Origin: Neorhizobium huautlense | Lineage (GTDB): Bacteria; Pseudomonadota; Alphaproteobacteria; Rhizobiales; Rhizobiaceae | Direction of reading: 5' to 3' | Length of the DNA: 64,000 nucleotides | Assembly: GCF_030811685.1 (NCBI RefSeq) | Contig: NZ_JAUSRF010000003.1 | Location: 310,001-374,000 of the forward strand | Part shown: positions 26,010 to 34,778 of the stretch, piece after piece | Numbering within the stretch: the first letter of the stretch is position 1 | How the letters are laid out: each line of letters starts with the position of its first letter | Notes under the pieces: model-generated | What the model saw: only the letters and a program-made list of their open reading frames with translations | What the model was told of the DNA's origin: nothing | Database searches by the model: none | Position numbers and translations under genes: made by a program

Positions 26010-27170
26010 TCAGCGCCAGTTCCCGACAAAGCCTTCGACATGAATTTCCCGCGCCGGGCTGTCTTCTCCACCCAATGCCAACATGCCGCCGCTGAGATTT
26101 GCGACAGGGCAGGAATGGTTCGGCAGGATCAATAACGGCGTGCCGACCTTCGGACGTGTGTCGAAAAACTCCAGAAACGCATGTTCTTCCGATAGTTTGG
26201 CCACCGGCAGCGGCGTGTCATGGCCGATCATCCAGGCTTCGCCGAAGGATTTTGTCGCCGAGGTGCCGTGGGGCCCGAGATCGGATGACAGGGTTTTGGA
26301 GCCGACATTGGCGATGGCATAATGGTCGTTGACGGCGATGATCCGGGCGGCGACGCCGAGCGCCAGATTGTTGCGTTCCACCAGTCCCAGTCGGACGGCG
26401 GTCAGATCATAAAACACGTAATTGCCGGGGCGGACTTCATCCACGCCTTCGAAACCGGCATTTTTGACCAGCGTCGGCGTGCTGCCGATGGATACGCGCG
26501 GCACTTCAATGCCTGCGTTCTGAAGTTTTTGGCGCATCGCGGTCATGATCGCCAACTCGCTTTCGGCGATCGTGGTGACAGCGGCGGCATTGCCCGCGCC
26601 ATAGGCATGGCCCGCATGGGAAAGAAGACCGGCAAAGGTGAGGTCCGGATTGCCGGTGATCGCGGCGGCGATTTTGAGTGCCGTATCCGTGCTCGGATCT
26701 ACGCCGCAGCGATGCAGGCCGACATCGACCTTCATGAAGACGGTGGCCTTGCGGCCCGCCTCTTTCGCGCCGGCGATGAGGGCATCCACGGTCTCATCAC
26801 TATCGGCGATGAAGCGGATGTCTTCGGCGCTTGTCGCTTCGCGCAGAAGCCCGGCAATGATCTGCGGATTGAGGAGCGGATAGGCGAGAGTGACGGGGAA
26901 AAGGCCATCACGCAGCAGCATGGCAGCTTCATAAGGTCGCGCCGTGGTGAAGCCCGCAGCGCCATTTTCCTTCTGTAACCGGGCGATTTCGAGGCTCTTG
27001 TGGGTCTTGATATGCGGATGCAGCGCCGCACGCCCGCCGACAAGCGCTGTCATCTCCTCGATATTGCGGCGGAGAACCGCTTCGTCGATGACCACGCGCG
27101 GTTCGTTCAGCGCATCAAAGCCGCGAAACCGCGTGGAGAGGTCGAGAGGAGAGGACGGCTGGTTGGACAT
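26010..27170 (-). CDS. D-serine dehydratase / D-threonine aldolase-like PLP enzyme
   Basis: A 386-residue fold-type III PLP enzyme of the DSD1/D-threonine aldolase family. The PLP lysine is in HIKTHKS (about residues 52-58) in the alanine-racemase-like barrel. The C-terminal D-serine-dehydratase-like domain contains NHSCPVANL at about 352-360, whose His and Cys bind the metal in characterised members. It degrades a D-hydroxyamino acid such as D-serine, D-threonine or D-3-hydroxyaspartate. It is divergent from an Ldh2-type dehydrogenase. Exact substrate unknown. Confidence 0.88.
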   Translation of the reverse strand: MSNQPSSPLDLSTRFRGFDALNEPRVVIDEAVLRRNIEEMTALVGGRAALHPHIKTHKSLEIARLQKENGAAGFTTARPYEAAMLLRDGLFPVTLAYPLLNPQIIAGLLREATSAEDIRFIADSDETVDALIAGAKEAGRKATVFMKVDVGLHRCGVDPSTDTALKIAAAITGNPDLTFAGLLSHAGHAYGAGNAAAVTTIAESELAIMTAMRQKLQNAGIEVPRVSIGSTPTLVKNAGFEGVDEVRPGNYVFYDLTAVRLGLVERNNLALGVAARIIAVNDHYAIANVGSKTLSSDLGPHGTSATKSFGEAWMIGHDTPLPVAKLSEEHAFLEFFDTRPKVGTPLLILPNHSCPVANLSGGMLALGGEDSPAREIHVEGFVGNWR

Positions 27171-27310
27171 GGCAAACCTTCGGATGGAGCGACGCGGGCT
27201 GCAGAAGCATTAGCGTCGAATGCTACCGTGCGCCATCATCGAAACCATTCCTGTTTTCGCATCCGTGCGCTAGCTTTGCATCAGAGGAGCAAAAGGGAGG
27301 AAATGAGAAG

Positions 27311-28372
27311 GTGGATCAACAGAGTGCGAAAAATGTTTCGCTGGTGGAGCTTGATCGCTTCTGCCGGTCGGTGCTTGTCGCTTGCGGTGCCAATGACGCG
27401 ACTGCCGACGCGGTAACGAGGGCGATGATGCATGGCACCCGCCATGGGGTGGATAGCCATGGTGTGCGGCTGCTCGACCATTATGTCCGGGCGCTGGAGG
27501 GTGGTCGTATCAAAAAGGCGCCGGAACTGAAGGTGGTGAATGCCTTCGGCGCCATCGAAACGCTGGATGCCGGCGACGGGCATGGGGCACTGGCGACCTA
27601 TACGGCCATGGATCATGCCGTGGCACTTGCCGGCAAGTTCGGCATCGGTGCGGTCGCCATTCGCAACAGTTCGCATTTCGGCCCGGCCGGCGCCTATTCG
27701 ATGGAGGCGGCGCGAAAAGGTTTTATCGGCTTCACCTTCTGCAATTCCGACAGTTTTGTGCGTCTGCATGGGGGCGCGCAGCGGTTTCATGGCACCAATC
27801 CGATTGCCGTCGCGGTGCCGTCGGCCCAGGAAAATCCGTGGCTGCTGGACATGGCGACCAGCGCCATCCCGTTCAACCGCGTGCTTCTTTATCGCAGCAC
27901 CGAGACCGAACTGCCGCAGGCCGTGGCGTCGGATGCCAGCGGCATCGACACGCGGGACGCGGAAGCGGTGGACATGCTGGCGCCGCTCGGCGGTGAATTC
28001 GGCTTTAAAGGCGCGGGGCTTGCCGGACTTTCGGAGATCTTGAGCGCCGTTGTCACCGGCATGCGGCTGAGTTTCGATATTCCCGGCATGATGTCGGATG
28101 ACATGGCGACGCCGCGTGGGCTGGGTGCCTTCGTCATCGCCATCAAGCCGGATGCATTTGGCGATCAGACGACATTTGATGTCGGCATGACGCGTTATCT
28201 GGATGTTCTGCGCAATTCGCCGGTTCGCGAAGGCCAGCGGGTGATGGCGCCCGGTGACAGGGAATGGGCGGTGGCCGCCGAACGCGAGAGAAACGGGGTG
28301 GTGATCGACCCGGCAACGCGTGAGGCCTTTGTGGCGCTGGGCTTGAAATACGGTGTGACGCTGCTGGCTTGA
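27311..28372 (+). CDS. Ldh2/malate-L-lactate dehydrogenase family oxidoreductase
   Basis: A 353-residue NAD(P)H oxidoreductase of the Ldh2/YiaK/ComC family, unrelated to classical lactate dehydrogenase. The signature VDSHGVRLLDHYV with the catalytic His is at about residues 47-59, SSHFGPAGAYS at about 120-130, and the GTNPIAVAVPS cofactor region at about 157-167. The start is GTG 27311 after an AAAGGGAGG site. Relatives reduce 2-oxo acids such as 2,3-diketo-L-gulonate, pyrroline-carboxylate or sulfolactate. It precedes a GntR-TRAP-UxuA operon and diverges from a D-amino-acid enzyme, so either pathway could use it. Confidence 0.85.
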   Translation: MDQQSAKNVSLVELDRFCRSVLVACGANDATADAVTRAMMHGTRHGVDSHGVRLLDHYVRALEGGRIKKAPELKVVNAFGAIETLDAGDGHGALATYTAMDHAVALAGKFGIGAVAIRNSSHFGPAGAYSMEAARKGFIGFTFCNSDSFVRLHGGAQRFHGTNPIAVAVPSAQENPWLLDMATSAIPFNRVLLYRSTETELPQAVASDASGIDTRDAEAVDMLAPLGGEFGFKGAGLAGLSEILSAVVTGMRLSFDIPGMMSDDMATPRGLGAFVIAIKPDAFGDQTTFDVGMTRYLDVLRNSPVREGQRVMAPGDREWAVAAERERNGVVIDPATREAFVALGLKYGVTLLA

Positions 28373-28404
28373 CCGCCGGATAGCGCGCGCGCTCGCCGTA
28401 ACTT

Positions 28405-28435
28405 ACCATTCCTGTAGTGTCTCTATAGGAATGGT
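28405..28435. promoter_or_regulatory. 13-base inverted repeat between dehydrogenase and GntR genes
   Basis: ACCATTCCTGTAG (28405-28417) and CTATAGGAATGGT (28423-28435) are complementary with one mismatch around TGTCT. It lies 32 bases after the dehydrogenase stop and 95 before the GntR start. It can be a terminator hairpin (followed by CAAATTTCTTC) or an operator; its low GC and long dyad favour a protein-binding role. Confidence 0.45.
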
Positions 28436-28454
28436 CAAATTTCTTCACGAAATA

Positions 28455-28488
28455 TTGACATCTGTAAATTGGTCAGACAATCTGACCA
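28455..28488 (+). promoter_or_regulatory. Promoter with GntR/FadR-type operator
   Basis: TTGACA at 28455-28460 is a consensus -35 box; 17 bases later CAATCT could act as -10. The dyad TGGTCAGA-CAA-TCTGACCA (28470-28488), a perfect 8-base inverted repeat, overlaps the -10. This is the operator shape of FadR-subfamily GntR regulators. Repression of its own operon by the adjacent GntR gene is the simple reading. Confidence 0.65.
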
Positions 28489-28530
28489 CACGCGCTGCGG
28501 AGGAGGAACTGTCGGCGCCGGGAGGATTTC

Positions 28531-29241
28531 ATGTTTGTGGCTCTGGAGCCGCGCCGCCTTTACCGGCAGGTCGCGGAACAGTTGCGCGCGCTTATCGAAA
28601 CGGGAGAGCTGCCGACCGGCGAGCGTCTTCCGGCGGAGCGTGAGCTTGCGGAACGGTTGGGCGTGTCGCGGCCGACCGTGCGCGAGGCGTTGATCGTGCT
28701 GGAGGTCGAGGGGCTGATCCAGATCCGCATGGGATCAGGTGTCTATGTCAGTCGCAAGCCACCGACGAAAGCCGTTCTGCCGGCGGATGACAGCGACGGC
28801 CCGTTCGAGCTTCTGCAGGCGCGTTGCCTGATCGAAAGTGCCATTGCCGAAGAGGCCGCACGGATCGCGCGTCCCGAACATATTGCGGCGCTGGACGCGC
28901 TTCTTGCGGAAATGGCCGTGACGCTGGAGGATTCACATCAGGCGCTTTCCATCGACCGCGCCTTTCATACCGCGATTGCCGACATTATCGGTAACTCGGC
29001 GCTTAACCGTTTTACCGGCCTGATCTACGACCGCCGCCTGTCTCCCTATTTTGAAAAGCTCGCAAGCTATTTCGAGGGACCGCACACATGGCAGATGGCG
29101 CTGGAGGAGCATACGGCCATTCGTGATGCGATCGCTGCCGGTGACCCGGAAGCCGCGCGCCACGCCATGCGCGAGCATCTGACCCGCTCGCAGAAGAGAT
29201 TTTCGGAAAGCTTTGGAGAGGAGCCGGTACGGGAAGACTGA
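28531..29241 (+). CDS. GntR-family (FadR/FCD) transcriptional regulator
   Basis: A 236-residue regulator. The winged helix ([27 protein letters not shown], within residues 27-57) is followed by an all-helical FCD ligand domain with the metal-binding pattern R-x3-E ([13 protein letters not shown]) and later histidines ([26 protein letters not shown]). A GGGAGG site precedes the ATG. It leads the DctPQM-UxuA operon, so an UxuR-like role with a hexuronate-derived effector is likely. The binding dyad upstream supports autoregulation. Confidence 0.93.
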   Translation: MFVALEPRRLYRQVAEQLRALIETGELPTGERLPAERELAERLGVSRPTVREALIVLEVEGLIQIRMGSGVYVSRKPPTKAVLPADDSDGPFELLQARCLIESAIAEEAARIARPEHIAALDALLAEMAVTLEDSHQALSIDRAFHTAIADIIGNSALNRFTGLIYDRRLSPYFEKLASYFEGPHTWQMALEEHTAIRDAIAAGDPEAARHAMREHLTRSQKRFSESFGEEPVRED

Positions 29242-29269
29242 TCCGGCCGCGAGGAGGCGGCGGATTTTT
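29242..29269 (+). terminator. Terminator-like hairpin after the GntR gene
   Basis: TCCGGCCGC pairs with GCGGCGGA (one bulged G) around a GAGGAG loop and is followed by TTTTT at 29265-29269. It lies immediately after the GntR stop and before dctP, so it may partly separate regulator and transporter transcription. Confidence 0.6.
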
Positions 29270-29305
29270 ATCCATGCAGATCTGAAATCAACTCGGGAGG
29301 AGAGC

Positions 29306-30280
29306 ATGACATTCAGGTTCAAGACGCTGCTGGGAGCAGCGGCAGTGATCGTGGCGTCGTCCATGACCGCGCAGGCGCAGACGGCGCTGAAATGGGCGCA
29401 TGTCTACGAGACGTCCGAACCGTTCCACACGGAATCGGTCTGGGCGGCGGAAGAAATCGCCAAGCGCACCGACAATCGCTACAAGATCGACGTCTTTCCG
29501 GCATCGCAGCTGGGCAAGGAAGCCGATATCAACCAGGGCCTGAAGCTCGGAACGGTCGACATGATCATTTCCGGCTCCAGTTTTGCCTCGCGTGACTACA
29601 AGCCGATCGGCGTCACTTACTTTCCGTACATCTTCCGCGATCCGGCACACCTGATCGCCTATACCAAGAGCGATGTCTTCAAGCGTCTTGCCAAGGGCTA
29701 TGAGGACAAGACGGGCAACGTCATCACGGCCGTCAGCTATTACGGCACCCGCCACACGACGTCGAACAAGCCGATCGCCAACTGCGCCGACCTGAAAGGC
29801 GTGAAAATGCGCGTGCCGGATGTTCCGGCCTATCTCGCCATGCCGCGCGCCTGCGGCGCCAACACCACGCCGATTGCATTCGCCGAAGTCTATCTGGCTT
29901 TGCAGAACGGCACGGTCGATGCGCAGGAAAATCCGCTGACCACGATCGAGGCGAAAAAATTCTTCGAAGTGCAGAAGAACATTGTTCTGTCCGGTCACAT
30001 CGTTGACCACCTCAACACGGTCATTTCCAAGAGCCGCTGGGCCAGCCTTTCGGATGAAGACAAGAAGATCTTCACCGAGGTGATGCTGCAGGCTGCCGAG
30101 CGCACCACGAAAATCATCGAGGAGCGTGAAAAGGCTCTCGTTGATGACTTCAAGAAGCGTGGCCTGAACGTCGTTGAAGTCGACAAGGCCGACTTCGAAA
30201 AGAACGTTCTGGAAAAGGTGACGTTCGAAGAGTTCGGTTACGAAAAATCCGACTGGGAAGCCATCCGCGCCATCAGGTAA
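29306..30280 (+). CDS. dctP: TRAP transporter substrate-binding protein DctP
   Basis: A 324-residue periplasmic binding protein of the DctP family. Signal peptide residues 1-25 (cleavage after AQA), then ALKWAHVYETSEPFHTES, the GLKLGTVDMIISG lobe, the carboxylate-binding arginine in GVKMRVPD (about 161-168) and the AFAEVYLALQNGTVDAQENP motif (about 183-202), all characteristic. Strong ribosome site GGGAGGAG. TRAP systems import organic acids with a sodium gradient; UxuA downstream suggests a hexuronate or aldonate ligand. Confidence 0.93.
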   Translation: MTFRFKTLLGAAAVIVASSMTAQAQTALKWAHVYETSEPFHTESVWAAEEIAKRTDNRYKIDVFPASQLGKEADINQGLKLGTVDMIISGSSFASRDYKPIGVTYFPYIFRDPAHLIAYTKSDVFKRLAKGYEDKTGNVITAVSYYGTRHTTSNKPIANCADLKGVKMRVPDVPAYLAMPRACGANTTPIAFAEVYLALQNGTVDAQENPLTTIEAKKFFEVQKNIVLSGHIVDHLNTVISKSRWASLSDEDKKIFTEVMLQAAERTTKIIEEREKALVDDFKKRGLNVVEVDKADFEKNVLEKVTFEEFGYEKSDWEAIRAIR

Positions 30281-30288
30281 AGGCGTCC

Positions 30289-30313
30289 GGCGCGGCTCCT
30301 GGCGGGCCGCGCC
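30289..30313 (+). other. Intra-operon stem-loop between dctP and dctQ
   Basis: GGCGCGGC (30289-30296) pairs perfectly with GCCGCGCC (30306-30313) over a 9-base loop, with no T-run. Such hairpins after binding-protein genes commonly protect the upstream mRNA and let the binding protein outnumber the permease. Confidence 0.55.
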
Positions 30314-30340
30314 ATCCCCTCATCTAACGGGATGAAATCC

Positions 30341-30919
30341 ATGTCAACGCAGCCGGAAATTCACACTCAGGTGACGCCTGAGGAGCTTGCGCATACTTTC
30401 GATGAAGCGCCAGCCGACGTCGATCTGAAAATCTACGCAATTGAGGATTGGGTGACGCTCGCCCTGTTCTGGGCCATGACGGCCTGCGTATTCTTGCAGT
30501 TCTTCACCCGCTATGTGCTCAACGACAGTTATGCCTGGACCGAGGAAATTGCCGTCAACTGCCTGATCGGCGTGGTGTTTCTGGGATCCGTCGCGTGCGT
30601 GCGCATGTCGCGCCATATCCAGGTGGATGTGCTTTACCACTACCTGCCGGCGCATGTGACCCGCATCATGGCAACGGTCGTCGATCTCATCCGTATCGGT
30701 TTCTTCGCCTACGGCTCATGGCTGATGTGGCGGTACATGGAAATCGTTGCGGACGAGGAAATGGTGACGGTCCAGCTGCCCCGCAACATCGTCTTCTACA
30801 CTGTTCTGGCCGCGTTCGTGCTGATGTTCCTGCGCTCCATTCAGGTGTTCGTTGCCAACATGCGCCGTGGTTATTCGGTGCTTGAGCGCCCCGAAGAATT
30901 CCAGCACGCCGAGGTCTGA
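30341..30919 (+). CDS. dctQ: TRAP transporter small permease DctQ
   Basis: A 192-residue membrane protein with four helices (about residues 39-60, 75-95, 115-135, 150-172) and the conserved AWTEEIAVNCLIG segment of DctQ proteins. The ATG at 30341 has a GGGAT site; an ATG three codons earlier (30332) is also in frame. It pairs with DctM in the inner membrane. Unusually hydrophilic N-terminal 30 residues precede the first helix. Confidence 0.9.
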   Translation: MSTQPEIHTQVTPEELAHTFDEAPADVDLKIYAIEDWVTLALFWAMTACVFLQFFTRYVLNDSYAWTEEIAVNCLIGVVFLGSVACVRMSRHIQVDVLYHYLPAHVTRIMATVVDLIRIGFFAYGSWLMWRYMEIVADEEMVTVQLPRNIVFYTVLAAFVLMFLRSIQVFVANMRRGYSVLERPEEFQHAEV

Positions 30920-30922
30920 TCC

Positions 30923-32329
30923 ATGCTTCTTCTTATCGGTTCATTTCTGCTTCTGATGGTGCTCGGCCTGCCCGTCGCCGTTTCCATGGCAACGTCATCA
31001 CTGCTCTACATCGTCATTTACGGCGTTGCCCCCGATATCATTGCCGCACAGCGGCTGATTGCCGGCGTGGAAAGTTTTCCGTTGCTGGCCGTGCCCTTCT
31101 TCATCCTTGCTGGCAACCTGATGAACACGGCCGGCGTCACCGGCCGCATCTACTCCTTTGCGGTCGCTCTGGTCGGCTGGATGAAGGGTGGCCTGGCGCA
31201 GGTGAATATCATCGGCTCAGTGGTGTTTTCCGGCATGTCCGGCACGGCGCTGGCGGACGCCGCCGGCATCGGCACGATCGAGATCAAGGCCATGAAGGAT
31301 CATGGTTATCCGGTCGAGGCCGCTGTCGGCGTCACGGCCGCGTCCGCAACGCTCGGGCCCATCTTTCCGCCATCACTGCCCTTCGTCATCTACGGCATGA
31401 TGGCAAACGTCTCAATCGGCGCACTGTTCATGGCCGGCATCGTGCCGGGCGTTGTCATGACCGTGCTGATGATGCTGACCGTCGCGATCTTCGCCTATGT
31501 GAAACAATGGGGTTCGGACACGCCGTTCAGCCTGCGCAACCTTTTCGGCGCTTCGCTGGAAGTGCTGATTGTCATGGCCGTGCCGCTCGGCATCTATCTG
31601 CTGACGCTTGTCGGTCTGTCGCTCAACTGGGCCATCCTGATCGCTCTCACGGTACTGATCGCCTGCGACTGGTACTTTGATTTCTCCGCCGTCATGGCGC
31701 TGATGACCCCGGTCATCCTGATCGGCGGCATGACCATGGGCTGGTTCACGCCGACGGAAGCGGCGGTTGCCGCCGTGCTCTGGTCGCTTTTCCTCGGACT
31801 CGTGCGGTATCGCACGATGACGTTCAAGACACTTGCCAAGGCGACCTTCGACACGATCGAAACCACGGCATCCGTGCTGTTCATCGTCGCTGCCGCCTCG
31901 GTCTTCGCGTGGTTGCTGACGGTCAGCCAGACGGCACAGCTGCTCTCTACTGCCATTACAAGTCTGACGGACAGCAAATGGATCTTTCTGATCCTCGTCA
32001 ATCTGCTGATGCTGTTCGTCGGCTGCTTCCTCGATACGATCGCGGCAATCACCATTCTCGTGCCGATCCTGCTGCCGATCGTGCTTCAGTTTGACATAGA
32101 TCCGGTTCACTTCGGCCTGATCATGACACTGAATCTGATGATCGGTCTTTTGCACCCGCCGCTTGGCATGGTGTTGTTCGTCCTATCGCGCGTTGCCAAA
32201 CTATCGGTGGAACGCACGACCATGGCGATCCTGCCCTGGCTTGTGCCGCTGCTGATCGCGCTGGTGCTGATCACCTTCATCCCGGCCATCACATTGTGGT
32301 TGCCGACCGAGATGGGCCTGATCCGCTGA
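30923..32329 (+). CDS. dctM: TRAP transporter large permease DctM
   Basis: A 468-residue, roughly 12- to 13-helix sodium-driven permease. Family motifs visible are PVAVSMATSSLLYI near the start, VPFFILAGNLMNTAGVTGRI at about residues 56-75, GSVVFSGMSGTALADAAGIG at about 97-116, and the GWFTPTEAAVAAV segment in the middle. The length is slightly above the usual 425-440 because of an inserted stretch around residues 220-260. The start lies three bases after the dctQ stop. It forms the translocation path for the TRAP substrate. Confidence 0.93.
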   Translation: MLLLIGSFLLLMVLGLPVAVSMATSSLLYIVIYGVAPDIIAAQRLIAGVESFPLLAVPFFILAGNLMNTAGVTGRIYSFAVALVGWMKGGLAQVNIIGSVVFSGMSGTALADAAGIGTIEIKAMKDHGYPVEAAVGVTAASATLGPIFPPSLPFVIYGMMANVSIGALFMAGIVPGVVMTVLMMLTVAIFAYVKQWGSDTPFSLRNLFGASLEVLIVMAVPLGIYLLTLVGLSLNWAILIALTVLIACDWYFDFSAVMALMTPVILIGGMTMGWFTPTEAAVAAVLWSLFLGLVRYRTMTFKTLAKATFDTIETTASVLFIVAAASVFAWLLTVSQTAQLLSTAITSLTDSKWIFLILVNLLMLFVGCFLDTIAAITILVPILLPIVLQFDIDPVHFGLIMTLNLMIGLLHPPLGMVLFVLSRVAKLSVERTTMAILPWLVPLLIALVLITFIPAITLWLPTEMGLIR

Positions 32330-32337
32330 TCGATCAT

Positions 32338-32362
32338 GCCCGCGCCGGAGGAGGGCGCGGGC
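32338..32362 (+). other. Stem-loop between dctM and uxuA
   Basis: GCCCGCGCC (32338-32346) and GGCGCGGGC (32354-32362) form a perfect 9-base stem with a 7-base loop, followed by TTCTCACTGC. It may terminate part of the transcripts or stabilise the 3' end of the TRAP mRNA. uxuA starts 47 bases later. Confidence 0.5.
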
Positions 32363-32408
32363 TTCTCACTGCATCAATTTTTGAAATGAATATCAAGGGA
32401 CAAGACGC

Positions 32409-33605
32409 ATGAGACATACATGGCGATGGTTCGGGCCGGTCGATAAGGTGACCGTGCAGGATGCGGCGCAGGCGGGTGCAAAAGGCATTGTCAGCGCGCT
32501 GCATCACATTTCGACCGGCGATGTCTGGCCGGTGGAGGAGATCGCCAAACGCCATGCCGAGATCAAGGCCGGCGGCCTGTTCTGGGATGTGGTGGAAAGC
32601 GTGCCGGTTTCAGAAAGCGTCAAGACCCAGACCGGTGACTGGCGCACGCATGTCGACAACTGGAAAGAGACCCTGCGCCGCCTGTCGGCGAGCGGCATTC
32701 GCACGGTCTGCTACAATTTCATGCCGGTGCTGGACTGGACACGCACCGACCTGCGCTGGGAAACCCGCCATGCGGCGCGGGCCATGCGTTTCGATCTGAC
32801 CGATTTCGTTGCCTTCGACATCAACATCCTGAGACGGCCGGATGCGGCATCCGATTACCCGGAAGCCCTGCAGGATGCAGCGGCCCGACGTTTCTCCGAA
32901 ATGAACGACGCGAAAATCGCAGCACTCGGGCGCAATATCGGTGCCGGCCTGCCGGGTTCCGCGGATGGTTATACGCTCGAGCAGTTGCTGGAAAAACTGC
33001 GGACCTATCAAGGCATCACGGCGCAGAAACTGCAGGCCAATCTGATCGATTTCCTGAGCGAGGTCGTGCCGGTGGCCGAACAGGTCGGCATCAACATCTG
33101 CGCCCATCCGGATGATCCGCCGTGGCCGCTGCTCGGCCTTCCGCGCATTCTCTCCACGGAGGCCGATTACGCCTATATTCTCGACACGGTCTATAGCCGA
33201 GCAAACGGCATGACACTGTGCTCCGGCTCTCTCGGTGCGCGTGCCGACAACGATCTTCCGGCAATTGCCAACCGGTTCGCCTCGCGTATCCACTTCGTCC
33301 ATCTGCGCAATGTCACACGCGATGAAGACAGCCTGCCTTGCTCTTTCTTCGAGGATGAACATCTGGAAGGCGGGACGGATATGGTTGCGGTCATCGCAGC
33401 TCTCCTGAAGGAAGAAAAACGCCGCCGTGACGAGGGCCGGGAGGATCACGAAATTCCGATGCGTCCCGACCATGGTCAGGAAATTCTGGATGACGTGACG
33501 CGTGGCGCGCAGCCCGGCTATCCGGCCATCGGTCGCCTGAAAGGGTTGGCCGAATTGCGCGGCATCGAGCGCACGCTTTTGCATGCGCAATATGGAATGT
33601 GGTGA
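32409..33605 (+). CDS. uxuA: Mannonate dehydratase UxuA
   Basis: A 398-residue TIM-barrel enzyme that dehydrates D-mannonate to 2-keto-3-deoxygluconate in hexuronate catabolism. Start RHTWRWFGPVDKV, the IVSALHHISTGDVW strand, the VCYNFMPVLDWTRTDL segment at about residues 98-113, the metal-region NICAHPDDPPWPLLG at about 228-242, and C-terminal MRPDHGQEILDD all match UxuA. Length equals the family norm. It ends the GntR-TRAP operon. No fructuronate reductase (uxuB) or KDG kinase is nearby, so other steps must be encoded elsewhere. Confidence 0.95.
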   Translation: MRHTWRWFGPVDKVTVQDAAQAGAKGIVSALHHISTGDVWPVEEIAKRHAEIKAGGLFWDVVESVPVSESVKTQTGDWRTHVDNWKETLRRLSASGIRTVCYNFMPVLDWTRTDLRWETRHAARAMRFDLTDFVAFDINILRRPDAASDYPEALQDAAARRFSEMNDAKIAALGRNIGAGLPGSADGYTLEQLLEKLRTYQGITAQKLQANLIDFLSEVVPVAEQVGINICAHPDDPPWPLLGLPRILSTEADYAYILDTVYSRANGMTLCSGSLGARADNDLPAIANRFASRIHFVHLRNVTRDEDSLPCSFFEDEHLEGGTDMVAVIAALLKEEKRRRDEGREDHEIPMRPDHGQEILDDVTRGAQPGYPAIGRLKGLAELRGIERTLLHAQYGMW

Positions 33606-33861
33606 AGGGAACGGCGCGCAAACCCGGTAACGTGCATATCGGGCTTGCCGCCTCTCATCGTGTACATCAGGCCGGCGGCACCTTGTCGAGCGCACATGAA
33701 GGCGATGTCGAATTGGCCTGATGGGGCCGGTGACGGAATAAATTTCCAATTTTTGTCGGTGGATCAGGTGTCTGACCTGTGCATCCACGCGGCCGATTGC
33801 CTATATAGCGGTTTCAGCGTTTTTCATCCGCCAACTGCTATCCAGGCAAAGGACCGTTTTG

Positions 33862-34767
33862 ATGACCGAAAAATCTTCCGCCGACAATTTTCCCGCAGGT
33901 TATGAGCCGCCAAAAGTCTGGACCTGGGAAAAGGGCAATGGCGGTCAGTTCGCCAATATCAACCGCCCGATCGCCGGGCCTACGCATGACAAGGAACTGC
34001 CGGTCGGCAAACATCCGCTGCAGCTTCATTCGCTCGGCACGCCGAATGGCGTCAAGGTCACTATCATGCTGGAGGAACTGCTGGCAGCCGGTCATAGGGA
34101 CGCCGAATATGATGCTTGGCTGATCAATATCGGTCAGGGCGACCAATTCGGCTCGGGCTTTGTCGGAATCAATCCGAATTCAAAGATTCCGGCCCTTCTT
34201 GATCGTGCCCCGAAGGGTGGTGGCGAGCCGATCCGTGTGTTCGAATCCGCTTCCATCCTCATCTATCTAGCGGAAAAATTCGGCGCCTTCCTGCCGACCG
34301 ATCTGCGTGCCCGCGCGGAAACCATGAACTGGCTGTTCTGGCAGATGGGCTCTGCGCCGTTCGTCGGTGGCGGTTTCGGCCATTTTTATGCCTATGCGCC
34401 GATCAAGATCAAATATGCGATCGACCGCTATGCGATGGAAACCAAACGCCAGCTCGATGTGCTCGATCGTCACCTTGCCGACAACCAGTTCATGGCCGGA
34501 AGCGAATACACGATTGCGGACATGGCGATCTGGCCGTGGTATGGCAACCTCGCGCTCGGCCAAGCCTATGGCGATGCCGGTGACTTTCTCGAAGTTCAAG
34601 GTTACAAGCACCTGCAACGTTGGACGGCGGAGATTTTCGCGCGTCCCGCCGTGAAGCGTGGGCGCATGGTCAACCGGACATCCGGTGAGCCGTCCGAACA
34701 GCTGCGCGAGCGTCACGACGCTTCCGATTTCGACACCAAGACGGCCGACAAGGTCGCAAACACTTAA
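33862..34767 (+). CDS. yghU: Glutathione S-transferase family protein, YghU-like
   Basis: A 301-residue two-domain glutathione transferase of the Nu class (YghU/YfcG), larger than typical GSTs. The thioredoxin-like domain with HSLGTPNGVKVTIMLEEL (about residues 55-72) contains the threonine/asparagine pair that Nu-class members use in place of a classical Ser/Tyr. GINPNSKIPALLD and ESASILIYLAEKFG complete the GSH site. The helical domain ends EYTIADMAIWPWYG. AAGGA precedes ATG 33862. Relatives act as disulfide-bond reductases or organic-peroxide reductases. Confidence 0.93.
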   Translation: MTEKSSADNFPAGYEPPKVWTWEKGNGGQFANINRPIAGPTHDKELPVGKHPLQLHSLGTPNGVKVTIMLEELLAAGHRDAEYDAWLINIGQGDQFGSGFVGINPNSKIPALLDRAPKGGGEPIRVFESASILIYLAEKFGAFLPTDLRARAETMNWLFWQMGSAPFVGGGFGHFYAYAPIKIKYAIDRYAMETKRQLDVLDRHLADNQFMAGSEYTIADMAIWPWYGNLALGQAYGDAGDFLEVQGYKHLQRWTAEIFARPAVKRGRMVNRTSGEPSEQLRERHDASDFDTKTADKVANT

Positions 34768-34778
34768 GGATCAAGACG

